Positions 36,709 through 45,421 of a DNA stretch of 64,000 bases are shown piece after piece. The DNA comes from Sphingopyxis alaskensis RB2256. GTDB lineage: Bacteria; Pseudomonadota; Alphaproteobacteria; Sphingomonadales; Sphingomonadaceae. The stretch lies in assembly GCF_000013985.1 (NCBI RefSeq), contig NC_008048.1, positions 2,294,001 through 2,358,000 on the forward strand, written 5' to 3'. The position numbers and the translations under genes are program-made. Each line of letters opens with the position of its first letter. Position 1 is the first letter of the stretch. Under the pieces are notes generated by a model. The model was not told the origin of the DNA. It saw nothing but the letters and a program-made list of their open reading frames with translations, and ran no database searches.

Positions 36709-37629
36709 ATGACGCACCGCACCCTCGCCATGACCGGCGCAACCGGCTTTGTCGGCGGCGCGACGCTGCACCGCGCCGTCGAGGCGGGCTGGCACGTCCG
36801 CGCGCTGACACGCCGCCCGCAGGGCGAACGCGAGGGCGTAACCTGGATCGCCGGCGCGCTCGACAAGCCCGACAGCCTCGCCGACATGGTGGCGGGGGCC
36901 GATGTCGTCATGCACATCGCGGGCGTCGTCAATGTCCCGACCCGCGCCGCCTTCGAGGCGGGCAATGCGACCGCAACCGCCAATGTGATCGCCGCCGCAC
37001 GCGATGCCCATATATCGCGCTTCGTCCACGTCTCCTCGCTCGCGGCGCGCGAGCCAGGCCTTTCCGACTATGGCTGGTCGAAGGAGCGCGCCGAGGCCGT
37101 CGTGCAGGCGAGCGGGCTCGACTGGACGATCGTGCGCCCGCCTGCGGTGTTCGGCCCCGGCGATACCGAGATGCTCGACCTGTTCCGCATGGTTCGCCGG
37201 GGCGTCGCCCTCCTGCCACCGCCGGGCCGCATGTCGGCGATCTATGTCGACGACCTTGCCCGCCTGCTCGTTGTGCTCGCAGCCGACAAGGGGACGAGTT
37301 TCGGCCGGATCTATGAGCCCGACGACGGCACCCCCGGCGGCTGGTCGCACCGCGGCTTTGCCCGCGCGATCGGGCGGGCGGTCGGCCGCGCCCATGTGCC
37401 GACGCTCGCCGCGCCGGCGCTGCTGCTCAAGGTCGGCGGGCGGATCGACCGGTTCATCCGCCGCGACCGCGCCAAGCTGACCCCCGACCGTGCGCGCTAT
37501 ATCGTGCATCCCGACTGGGTGGTGGCCGATGGCGCCCGTCCGCCCGCCACAATCTGGCGCCCGGAGCGCGAGACCGACGAGGCGCTCGCCGAAACGGCGC
37601 GCTGGTATCGCCGCGAAGGCTGGCTCTGA
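36709..37629 (+). CDS. NAD(P)-dependent epimerase/dehydratase-family protein
   Basis: From ATG 36709 the 306-residue protein begins RTLAMTGATGFVGGATLHRA, the nucleotide-binding GxxGxxG loop of extended short-chain dehydrogenases. It continues with MHIAGVVNVPTRAAFEAGNA, FVHVSSLAAREPGLSDYGWS and the active-site region YGWSKERAE (Y-x3-K). Substrate is unknown; nearest subgroups include sugar-nucleotide epimerases and NDUFA9-like proteins. Upstream residues of the longer frame fall in the repeat and are not used. Confidence 0.88.
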   Translation: MTHRTLAMTGATGFVGGATLHRAVEAGWHVRALTRRPQGEREGVTWIAGALDKPDSLADMVAGADVVMHIAGVVNVPTRAAFEAGNATATANVIAAARDAHISRFVHVSSLAAREPGLSDYGWSKERAEAVVQASGLDWTIVRPPAVFGPGDTEMLDLFRMVRRGVALLPPPGRMSAIYVDDLARLLVVLAADKGTSFGRIYEPDDGTPGGWSHRGFARAIGRAVGRAHVPTLAAPALLLKVGGRIDRFIRRDRAKLTPDRARYIVHPDWVVADGARPPATIWRPERETDEALAETARWYRREGWL

Positions 37630-37663
37630 CCCGTAATCCCGACCCAAGCAGCTCACCACAATC

Positions 37664-37689
37664 GTCATCCCGGCGAAGGCCGGGATGAC
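37664..37689. repeat. Single REP palindrome
   Basis: GTCATCCCGGCGAAGGCCGG followed by GATGAC forms an 11-base stem. Same family as 16340, 31814 and 34190. It lies in the 153-base gap before sppA. Confidence 0.85.
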
Positions 37690-37782
37690 AGATTGAGGGA
37701 ATACCGACCGCCCATGCGCTCCCATCGCCCGCCCGTCGAAGCGTGCATTGCCAACGACCGGGCGCATCCCTAGATTTGACCG

Positions 37783-39768
37783 ATGACCGACAGCACCGCG
37801 ACCACGCCCAACGATCCCGCCGGCCCCTGGGCCATTCCCGTCCGTCGGCCGCTACCGGGCGAGGACAAGCCGCGCAGCACCACGAGCTTTCCGCGCAAGG
37901 TCTGGAAACTGCTCGTCGCGATCAAGGATGCGCTGGCGCTGATCTTCCTGCTGCTTTTCTTCGTGGCGCTGTTCGGGCTGCTCGCGGGGCGCCCCAATGC
38001 GGGCCTGCCGGTCAGCGAGGGTGCGCTGCTGATCGAGCTTGACGGCATCGTCACCGAACAGCCGACCGAAACCGATCCCTTCGCGGCGCTGTCGGGCGGC
38101 CCGCAACTCAAGGAAATCCGCACGCGCGATGTCGTCCACGCGCTCGAAACCGCGGCTTCGGACAAGCGCATCACCTCGGTCGTGCTCGACCTCGACCGCT
38201 TCCTCGGCGGCGGGCAGGTGTCGCTCGCCGAAATCGGCGGCGCCATCGACAAGGTGCGCGCAAAGAAAAAGCCGGTGCTGGCCTTTGCCACCGCCTATAC
38301 CACGGACAGCTATCAGATCGCCGCACATGCGAGCGAAATCTGGGCCGACAGTATCGGCGGCGTCGCGATTGCGGGACCGGGCGGGTCGCGCCTCTATTAC
38401 AAAGGGTTGATGGACCGGCTGGGCATCACCGCGAACATCTATCGCGTCGGCACCTTCAAAAGCGCGGTCGAGCCATATCTCCGCAGCGACCAGTCGCCCG
38501 AAGCGAAGGAAGCCAACCTCGCCTATGCCAGCGTCCTGTGGGACAATTGGCTGGCGGATGTGAAGAAAGCGCGCCCGGCGGCCAAGCTCGACGCCTATAT
38601 CGCCGATACCGTCGGCGCGGTGCGCGCGGCGGGCAATGACCTGTCGAAGGCTTCGCTCGACGCAGGGCTGGTCGACAGGCTCGGCAGCCGCATGGCGTTC
38701 AGCCGCCGCGTCGCCGAAATCAGCGGCGCGACCGACGAGGGCAAGCCGTGGGAGTTCAACGCCATCCCGCTCGAAAACTGGGTCGCCGCCAATCCGCCCG
38801 CAGAAAAGGGCAGCGCGATCGCGGTTGTCCCCGTCGTCGGCGACATCGTCGATGGCGAGGCGCCGACGGGGCTTGCCGGCGGCACGACGATCGCCGAGCA
38901 CATCCTCGACGCCGCCACCGACAGCAGCGTCAAGGCGATCGTCCTGCGCGTCGATTCGCCCGGCGGATCCGTGCTGGCGTCGGAGGAGATCCGCCAGGCG
39001 CTGCTCGCGGCCAAGGCCAGGAAGCTGCCCGTCGTCGTGTCGATGGCGAATGTCGCCGCGTCGGGCGGTTATTGGATTTCGACCCCGGCAGACCGCATCT
39101 TTGCCGAACCCGAAACGATCACCGGGTCGATCGGCGTGTTCGGCATCCTGCCGAGCTTCGATCGGGCGCTGGCCAAGATCGGCGTCAACGCCGACGGCAT
39201 CGCCACGACGCCGCTGTCGGGGCAGCCCGACATCTTCGGCGGCGTGAACGAGGAGTTCAACGCGCTGGCGCAGGCGAGCGTCGAGGACGTCTATACGCGC
39301 TTCACCGGGCTGGTCGCCAAGAGCCGCAAGCAGCCGCTCGACAAGATCCTGCCGATCGCCGAAGGGCGCGTCTGGGCGGGCGGCACCGCGCGCCAGCTTG
39401 GCCTCGTCGACCAGTTCGGCGGCCTCCCCGAAGCGCTCGCCGCCGCGGCGAAACTCGCCAAGGTCGAGGGCGATTTCCACGCCAGATATTTCGAGGAAGA
39501 GCCGAGCGAATTGTCCAGGCTGCTCGCCAACTGGTCGGGCGCCGGAGAAGAGGAAACCGCGGCGCTCCCGCGCGGCTGGTTCGGCATCGCGGCGATGAAC
39601 CGCCAGCTCACCGAGCGACGGCTGGTGCAGGATCTGGCGCTGCTCACGCGGGTGGGGTCGGTCCAGGCGGCCTGCCTCGACTGCCGCGCCTATCTGCCTG
39701 CCATCCCGCGGCCGGGCAAGCGCGAGGCGCAGGGCTTTCTTGCGACGCTGGCGATGTTGTTGAAATAA
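37783..39768 (+). CDS. sppA: Signal peptide peptidase SppA, 67K type
   Basis: The 661-residue protein has one N-terminal membrane helix (LALIFLLLFFVALFGLLAGR) and the duplicated SppA fold. The general-base lysine lies in NIYRVGTFKSAVEPYLR and the nucleophile serine in ANVAASGGYWISTPADRIFA, as in the long enterobacterial form where each half gives one catalytic residue. It degrades cleaved signal peptides in the inner membrane. Start ATG 37783 is followed by MTDSTATTPNDPAGPW. Length is normal for 67K SppA. Confidence 0.95.
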   Translation: MTDSTATTPNDPAGPWAIPVRRPLPGEDKPRSTTSFPRKVWKLLVAIKDALALIFLLLFFVALFGLLAGRPNAGLPVSEGALLIELDGIVTEQPTETDPFAALSGGPQLKEIRTRDVVHALETAASDKRITSVVLDLDRFLGGGQVSLAEIGGAIDKVRAKKKPVLAFATAYTTDSYQIAAHASEIWADSIGGVAIAGPGGSRLYYKGLMDRLGITANIYRVGTFKSAVEPYLRSDQSPEAKEANLAYASVLWDNWLADVKKARPAAKLDAYIADTVGAVRAAGNDLSKASLDAGLVDRLGSRMAFSRRVAEISGATDEGKPWEFNAIPLENWVAANPPAEKGSAIAVVPVVGDIVDGEAPTGLAGGTTIAEHILDAATDSSVKAIVLRVDSPGGSVLASEEIRQALLAAKARKLPVVVSMANVAASGGYWISTPADRIFAEPETITGSIGVFGILPSFDRALAKIGVNADGIATTPLSGQPDIFGGVNEEFNALAQASVEDVYTRFTGLVAKSRKQPLDKILPIAEGRVWAGGTARQLGLVDQFGGLPEALAAAAKLAKVEGDFHARYFEEEPSELSRLLANWSGAGEEETAALPRGWFGIAAMNRQLTERRLVQDLALLTRVGSVQAACLDCRAYLPAIPRPGKREAQGFLATLAMLLK

Positions 39769-39866
39769 TCCCCCCGCTTGCGGGAGGGGTTAGGGGAGGG
39801 CCTGTTCAGGCAGCTCTCCCCGAGCGACATGTCCTCCCCCGACCCCTCCCATAAATGGGAGGCGAG
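39769..39866. repeat. GC-rich inverted repeat between convergent genes
   Basis: TCCCCCCGCTTGCGGGAGGGGT pairs in part with ACCCCTCCCATAAATGGGAGG, and each arm folds on itself (CCCGCTTGCGGG; CTCCCATAAATGGGAG). It fills the gap between the convergent sppA and hydrolase genes and could terminate both, but no T-tract is present. Confidence 0.65.
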
Positions 39867-39867
39867 A

Positions 39868-40773
39868 TCAGGCAGCGACGGCAACCTCCTCCCCAATATG
39901 TCCCGCGATCGCATCGGCGAGCGTATCGACAAGCGCCAGCGGCAGGTCATGCCCCATGCCGGGGATCGTCAGCAGCCGCGCGCCCGCGATATGGGCCGCC
40001 GTGTCGCGCCCTCCCGCGAGCGGCACCAGCGGATCGTCCTCGCCGTGAATCACCAGCGTCGGCGCCTTGATCGACTTCAGCATCGGCCGCCGGTCGCCAT
40101 CGGCGATGATCGCCGCCATCTGCCGCGCAAAGCCCGGCGGATACCAGCCGCGCTCGAAATCGGCGCGGACGCGGCGCTGAAGCCGCTCCTCGTCGGACGG
40201 ATAGCCGGGGCTGCCGATCACCCGCGCCGCCTTCACCCCATAGGCAATCAGCGCCTCCTTGTCGCCGCTCATCGGGCGGTTGGCGAGCGCCTGCATCGCT
40301 TCCTTGCGCGCTTTCGGCAGGCGGCGGTTGCCCGTCGTCGACATGATCGAGGTGAGCGAAAGCACGCGGTCCGGATAGCGCGCGGCGATATGCTGCGAAA
40401 TCATGCCCCCCATCGACACCCCGACGATATGGGCCCGTCCGATGCCCAGATGGTCGAGCAGGCCGAGGCCGTCGGCGGCCATGTCGGCGAGCGTATAGGC
40501 GGGGCGCACCGGCAGGCCGATCGCCGCCTTGACGAACATCCATTTGAGGTTCGGCACCCCTGCCGCGTCGAAGCGCGTCGACAGACCGACGTCGCGATTG
40601 TCATAGCGGATCGTGCGGAACCCCCGGTCGTTCAACGCCGCGACGAACTCGTCGGGCCACAGCGTCAACTGTCCGCCCAGCCCCATCACCAACAGGATGG
40701 CGGGCGCGTCCTTCGGCCCGCGATCCTCATAGGTGATGTCGATGCCGTTCACGGCCGCCTGTTCGGTCTGCAT
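39868..40773 (-). CDS. Alpha/beta hydrolase
   Basis: From ATG 40773 the 301-residue protein has the alpha/beta-hydrolase plan: ILLVMGLGGQLTLWPDEF, the nucleophile elbow HIVGVSMGGMISQHIAAR (GVSMGG), LVIHGEDDPLVPLAGGRD (acid) and MGHDLPLAL (histidine). No signal peptide is seen. Substrate is unknown. A MITE begins 91 bases upstream of its start codon and may affect its promoter. Confidence 0.9.
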   Translation of the reverse strand: MQTEQAAVNGIDITYEDRGPKDAPAILLVMGLGGQLTLWPDEFVAALNDRGFRTIRYDNRDVGLSTRFDAAGVPNLKWMFVKAAIGLPVRPAYTLADMAADGLGLLDHLGIGRAHIVGVSMGGMISQHIAARYPDRVLSLTSIMSTTGNRRLPKARKEAMQALANRPMSGDKEALIAYGVKAARVIGSPGYPSDEERLQRRVRADFERGWYPPGFARQMAAIIADGDRRPMLKSIKAPTLVIHGEDDPLVPLAGGRDTAAHIAGARLLTIPGMGHDLPLALVDTLADAIAGHIGEEVAVAA

Positions 40774-40863
40774 GCAATTTCCCTGGCCAGGTCGCACCGG
40801 CAATCGGCGCTGACATGATTGTTCACAAGCCCAACCTGCCCCCGCTTTTGCGTTTAGGCAAGC

Positions 40864-41133
40864 CTAGGGTCAGGACCCATTAATTCCCCGTTCGAGGTTT
40901 GAAGCGATTTTGCTCAGGGCGAGGAGGAAAGGCGCAGGAATATGGACATATTTCAAGACTTTTCGACGCTGCCATGGGCAAAATCGGTCAAATCCCGAAG
41001 GGACGCCGAAATGGCTTCGATATCGGACCTTCGCGGCCTTGCGGGTAGCGATGCTACCCGCTGCACCCGCCAAGGCCCGATATCTTCGCCATTTCGACGC
41101 CTCGAACGGGGAATTAATGGGTCCTGACCCTAG
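40864..41133. mobile_element. 270-bp MITE with perfect 34-bp terminal inverted repeats and CTAG ends
   Basis: The ends 40864-40897 and 41100-41133 are exact reverse complements over 34 bases, beginning CTAGGGTCAGGACCCATTAA. Either CTAG or TA at each end is the target duplication, as in IS5-group elements. Inside, from 41009, a long imperfect hairpin is crowned by GGGTAGC-GAT-GCTACCC near 41043. It contains no credible protein frame. Its right end supplies the stop codon of the 41130-41753 gene. Confidence 0.9.
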
Positions 41134-41753
41134 CCCTCGCCGCGATGCCCGCGATAGGAGGGGAGCGCTAGCGACCAGTGGATCGCCGCGCCGCGCAGCG
41201 CAAAACCGGCGAGCGCGCCGACGACCGCCGCCACCGGCGTGCCGGCGCCAAGCCAGATCAGCAGCAGGAACAGCCCCGAGGCGAGCGCCGCGGCGGTCAC
41301 ATAGACTTCGGGGCGGACGATGATCGAGGGCACGCCCGCCAAAATGTCGCGGATCGTCCCGCCGACGCAGCCGGTGATCACGCCCATCAGCAGCGCCGGC
41401 ACGGGCGGCACGCCCCACGCCAGCGCCTTTGCCGTGCCGAACACGGCATAGGCGGCAAGCCCCACCGCGTCGGCCCATTCGAGCAATTGCCCCTGCCACC
41501 AGCGTTCGGGCGTCACCCAAACGGTCAGCGCGATCGCGATGCACACCGCGGCAATCGCCCCATCCTGCACCCAGAAAACCGGCGCACCGATCAGCAGGTC
41601 GCGCACGCTGCCCCCGCCGACCCCGGTGACGAGCGCAAAGAAGGCGGCGGTCACGAGCGTCTGCCGCAGCCGCACCGCCATCAGCGCGCCCGACAGCGCG
41701 AAGACGCCGATGCCGATCAGGTCGAGCAGGCGAATGAGGGTCTGGGTTTCCAT
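41130..41753 (-). CDS. TRIC-type (UPF0126) membrane channel protein
   Basis: From ATG 41753 the 207-residue protein has seven hydrophobic segments in two repeats of the UPF0126/TRIC family, with the duplicated motifs GVGGGSVRDLL and GCVGGTIRDILAGVPS. Such proteins are trimeric cation channels, mostly potassium-selective. Its stop TAG (41130-41132) is read from the CTAG end of the MITE, so the last residues (SYRGHRGEG) abut the insertion and the original C-terminus may have been longer. The upstream frame from 41804 is not used. Confidence 0.9.
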   Translation of the reverse strand: METQTLIRLLDLIGIGVFALSGALMAVRLRQTLVTAAFFALVTGVGGGSVRDLLIGAPVFWVQDGAIAAVCIAIALTVWVTPERWWQGQLLEWADAVGLAAYAVFGTAKALAWGVPPVPALLMGVITGCVGGTIRDILAGVPSIIVRPEVYVTAAALASGLFLLLIWLGAGTPVAAVVGALAGFALRGAAIHWSLALPSYRGHRGEG

Positions 41754-41815
41754 TATTTGCGGCGCTAACACTCGCCCCACAGTCGCACAATGGACGATGC
41801 ACAAGGAGGTTGATG

Positions 41816-42277
41816 ATGAAGGGTCGATGCGCTTGCGGGGGCGTGAGCTATGAACTGACGACGGCGCCGATGATCGTCCATTGCTGCCATTGTCGCCACT
41901 GCCAGCGCGAGACGGGAAGCGCCTTTGTCGTCAACGCGATGATCGAGAGCGAGCGGCTGCACGTCGAAGGAACCGTCGAGCTGGTGCTGACGCCATCCGA
42001 AAGCGGCCGCGGGCAGGAGATTGCCCGTTGCCCCGATTGCCGCATCGCGCTGTGGAGCCATTATCCGAAAGCCGGGCGCCGATCGTCCTTCGTGCGCGTC
42101 GGCACACTCGACGAACCGGCCACCTGCCCGCCCGACGTCCATATCTTTACGCGCAGCAAACAGCCGTGGGTTCAATTGCCCGCGGGCACGCCCAATTTCG
42201 CCGACATCTACCCCTCGCGGGAAGATGTCTGGAGCGCCGCGGCGATGGACCGGTGGCACGCGATGATGGCATCGTAA
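41816..42277 (+). CDS. GFA-family (CENP-V/GFA domain) zinc protein
   Basis: From ATG 41816 the 153-residue protein carries the GFA zinc cysteines: GRCACGGVSYEL, CCHCRHCQRETG and ARCPDCR. The family was named for glutathione-dependent formaldehyde activation, but that activity is not shown for most members. A strong ribosome site GGAGG (41805) suits ATG 41816 better than ATG 41813. It is divergent from the TRIC gene. Confidence 0.92.
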   Translation: MKGRCACGGVSYELTTAPMIVHCCHCRHCQRETGSAFVVNAMIESERLHVEGTVELVLTPSESGRGQEIARCPDCRIALWSHYPKAGRRSSFVRVGTLDEPATCPPDVHIFTRSKQPWVQLPAGTPNFADIYPSREDVWSAAAMDRWHAMMAS

Positions 42278-42316
42278 CGCGCCGCCGCTCTCCCGCACCG
42301 ACCAGATGTGCGCCGG

Positions 42317-43714
<1,398 letters not shown>

Positions 43715-43730
43715 GATTTACTCCATATGC

Positions 43731-43750
43731 GTTCCTGCGAACGCAGGAAC
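43731..43750. repeat. Palindrome on the downstream side of the GIY-YIG gene
   Basis: GTTCCTGCG-AA-CGCAGGAAC is a perfect 9-base stem with a 2-base loop. Its twin at 44066 flanks the other side of the gene, and CTCCTGCG-TT-CGCAGGAG at 44125 is a variant. Confidence 0.9.
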
Positions 43751-43758
43751 CCAGGGCG

Positions 43759-44052
43759 TCAAAGGGATAGCCTGTCGAACAAATCCAGCCATTGCGGATT
43801 ATCGCGTTCGATCAGTTCAATTTTCCACGCCCGCTTCCATTTCTTCATTTGCAGTTCGCGCTGACGCGCTTGCTGAATATCGTCGAACGCTTCGTACCAG
43901 ACCAGCGTGTGGCAGCCATATTTCTTGGTGAAACTTTCCACCACCTCATTGCGATGCTGCCACACTCGCGCCAGCAGATCGCTGGTAACCCCAAGATATA
44001 ACGTGCCGTTCCGCGCACTAGCCATCAGATAGAGATAGCCCGGCCGAGTCAT
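43759..44052 (-). CDS. Small GIY-YIG nuclease-domain protein
   Basis: From ATG 44052 the 97-residue protein is the single-domain UPF0213-like GIY-YIG type. Its N-terminus YLYLMASARNGTLYLGVTSD gives the YLY...LYLG pair, followed by R31 region ARVWQHRNE, KYGCHTLVWYE and a C-terminal RELQMKKWKRAWKIELI. It is framed by matching palindromes at 43731 and 44066 and interrupts the sucB-lpdA run. The longer frame through the right palindrome is not used. Activity and target are unknown. Confidence 0.9.
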   Translation of the reverse strand: MTRPGYLYLMASARNGTLYLGVTSDLLARVWQHRNEVVESFTKKYGCHTLVWYEAFDDIQQARQRELQMKKWKRAWKIELIERDNPQWLDLFDRLSL

Positions 44053-44065
44053 ATCGCACTTCCAT

Positions 44066-44142
44066 GTTCCTGCGGAAGCAGGAACCCGGGGTTTGGTTGC
44101 ACCGTCATTGCTCTCCACCCTGGACTCCTGCGTTCGCAGGAG
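44066..44142. repeat. Two palindromes on the upstream side of the GIY-YIG gene
   Basis: GTTCCTGC-GGAA-GCAGGAAC at 44066-44085 and CTCCTGCG-TT-CGCAGGAG at 44125-44142. The first differs from the left-hand copy at 43731 only in the loop, and both are followed by an ACCC(A/G)GG tail. Confidence 0.88.
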
Positions 44143-44185
44143 AACAGCTCGAATATCTCCTGCGTGCGCAGCAGTTCACTTGGCC

Positions 44186-45400
44186 TTACAAATCGATCAG
44201 CAACCGCGTCGGATCTTCGATCGCTTCCTTGATCGTCTTGAGGAAGGTCACCGCCTCGCGGCCGTCGATCAGGCGGTGGTCATAGCTGAGCGCCAGATAC
44301 ATCATCGGACGGATCACGACCTGACCATTGATCGCGACCGGACGGTCCTCGATGCGGTGGAGGCCGAGCACCGCCGACTGCGGCGGGTTGATGATCGGGG
44401 TCGACATCAGCGACCCGAACACGCCGCCGTTCGAAATGGTAAAGGTGCCGCCCGCCATGTCGTCCATGGTCAGCGTGCCCTCCTTGGCGCGCTTGCCGAA
44501 ATCACCGATCGTCTTTTCGATGTCGGCGAAGCTCAGCGTCTCGGCATTGCGGATCACCGGCACGACAAGCCCGCTCGGCCCGCTCACCGCGACCGAAATG
44601 TCCATATAACCATTATAGACGATCTCGTCGCCGTCGATGCGGCCGTTGACCGCGGGAATGTCCTTGAGCGCGAGGCACGCCGCCTTGGTGAAGAAGCCCA
44701 TGAAGCCCAGCCGCACGCCATGCTTCTTTTCGAACAGATCCTTGTAGCGCGCGCGCGCTTCGATCACCGCCGACATGTCGACGTCGTTGAAGGTCGTCAG
44801 CATCGCCGCCGTGTCCTGCGCCGCTTTCAGCCGCTTGGCGATCGTCTGGCGCAGGCGGGTCATCTTGACGCGCTCTTCCTGACGGCCCGGCTCGGCGGGC
44901 GCTGCCGCCGGCGCGGGAGCCGAAGCAGGCGGGGTTTCGGGCGCCGCATTCGCCGCCGCGAGCACATCTTCCTTGGTCAGCCGACCGTCCTTCCCCGTCC
45001 CCTTGATCTTCGTCGGATCGAGCCCGTGTTCGAGGACGAGACGGCGCACCGCCGGCGACATGGTTGCAACGGTGTCGATGCCTGCACCCGCGGCGGGGGC
45101 GGTCGCGGCGGGGGCGGGCGCCGTCGTCTCGGCCTTCGCGGGGGCGGGCGCCGCCGCCGCATCGCCCGCTTCAACCGTCGCGATCACCGCACCGACATTG
45201 ACCGTGTCGCCGACCGCAGCGAGCTGCTGCCCCATCACCCCCGCGACGGGCGAGGGCACCTCGACCGCGACCTTGTCGGTTTCAAGGCTGGCGATGGGCT
45301 CGTCGAGCGCGACCGCTTCGCCGGGCTTTTTCAGCCATTCGCCGATCGTCGCTTCGGTGACGCTTTCGCCCAGCGTGGGGACTTTGACTTCGGTGCTCAT
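44186..45400 (-). CDS. sucB: Dihydrolipoyllysine-residue succinyltransferase (oxoglutarate dehydrogenase E2)
   Basis: The 404-residue protein has a lipoyl domain with the modified lysine in [14 protein letters not shown] (about K43), an Ala/Pro-rich linker (85-125), a peripheral-subunit-binding domain ([20 protein letters not shown]), and an acyltransferase core ending [16 protein letters not shown] with the catalytic HxxxDG. It forms the core of the 2-oxoglutarate dehydrogenase complex. It follows sucA by 21 bases. Confidence 0.98.
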   Translation of the reverse strand: MSTEVKVPTLGESVTEATIGEWLKKPGEAVALDEPIASLETDKVAVEVPSPVAGVMGQQLAAVGDTVNVGAVIATVEAGDAAAAPAPAKAETTAPAPAATAPAAGAGIDTVATMSPAVRRLVLEHGLDPTKIKGTGKDGRLTKEDVLAAANAAPETPPASAPAPAAAPAEPGRQEERVKMTRLRQTIAKRLKAAQDTAAMLTTFNDVDMSAVIEARARYKDLFEKKHGVRLGFMGFFTKAACLALKDIPAVNGRIDGDEIVYNGYMDISVAVSGPSGLVVPVIRNAETLSFADIEKTIGDFGKRAKEGTLTMDDMAGGTFTISNGGVFGSLMSTPIINPPQSAVLGLHRIEDRPVAINGQVVIRPMMYLALSYDHRLIDGREAVTFLKTIKEAIEDPTRLLIDL

Positions 45401-45421
45401 AGATGCAGTTCCTTAGGGGGA

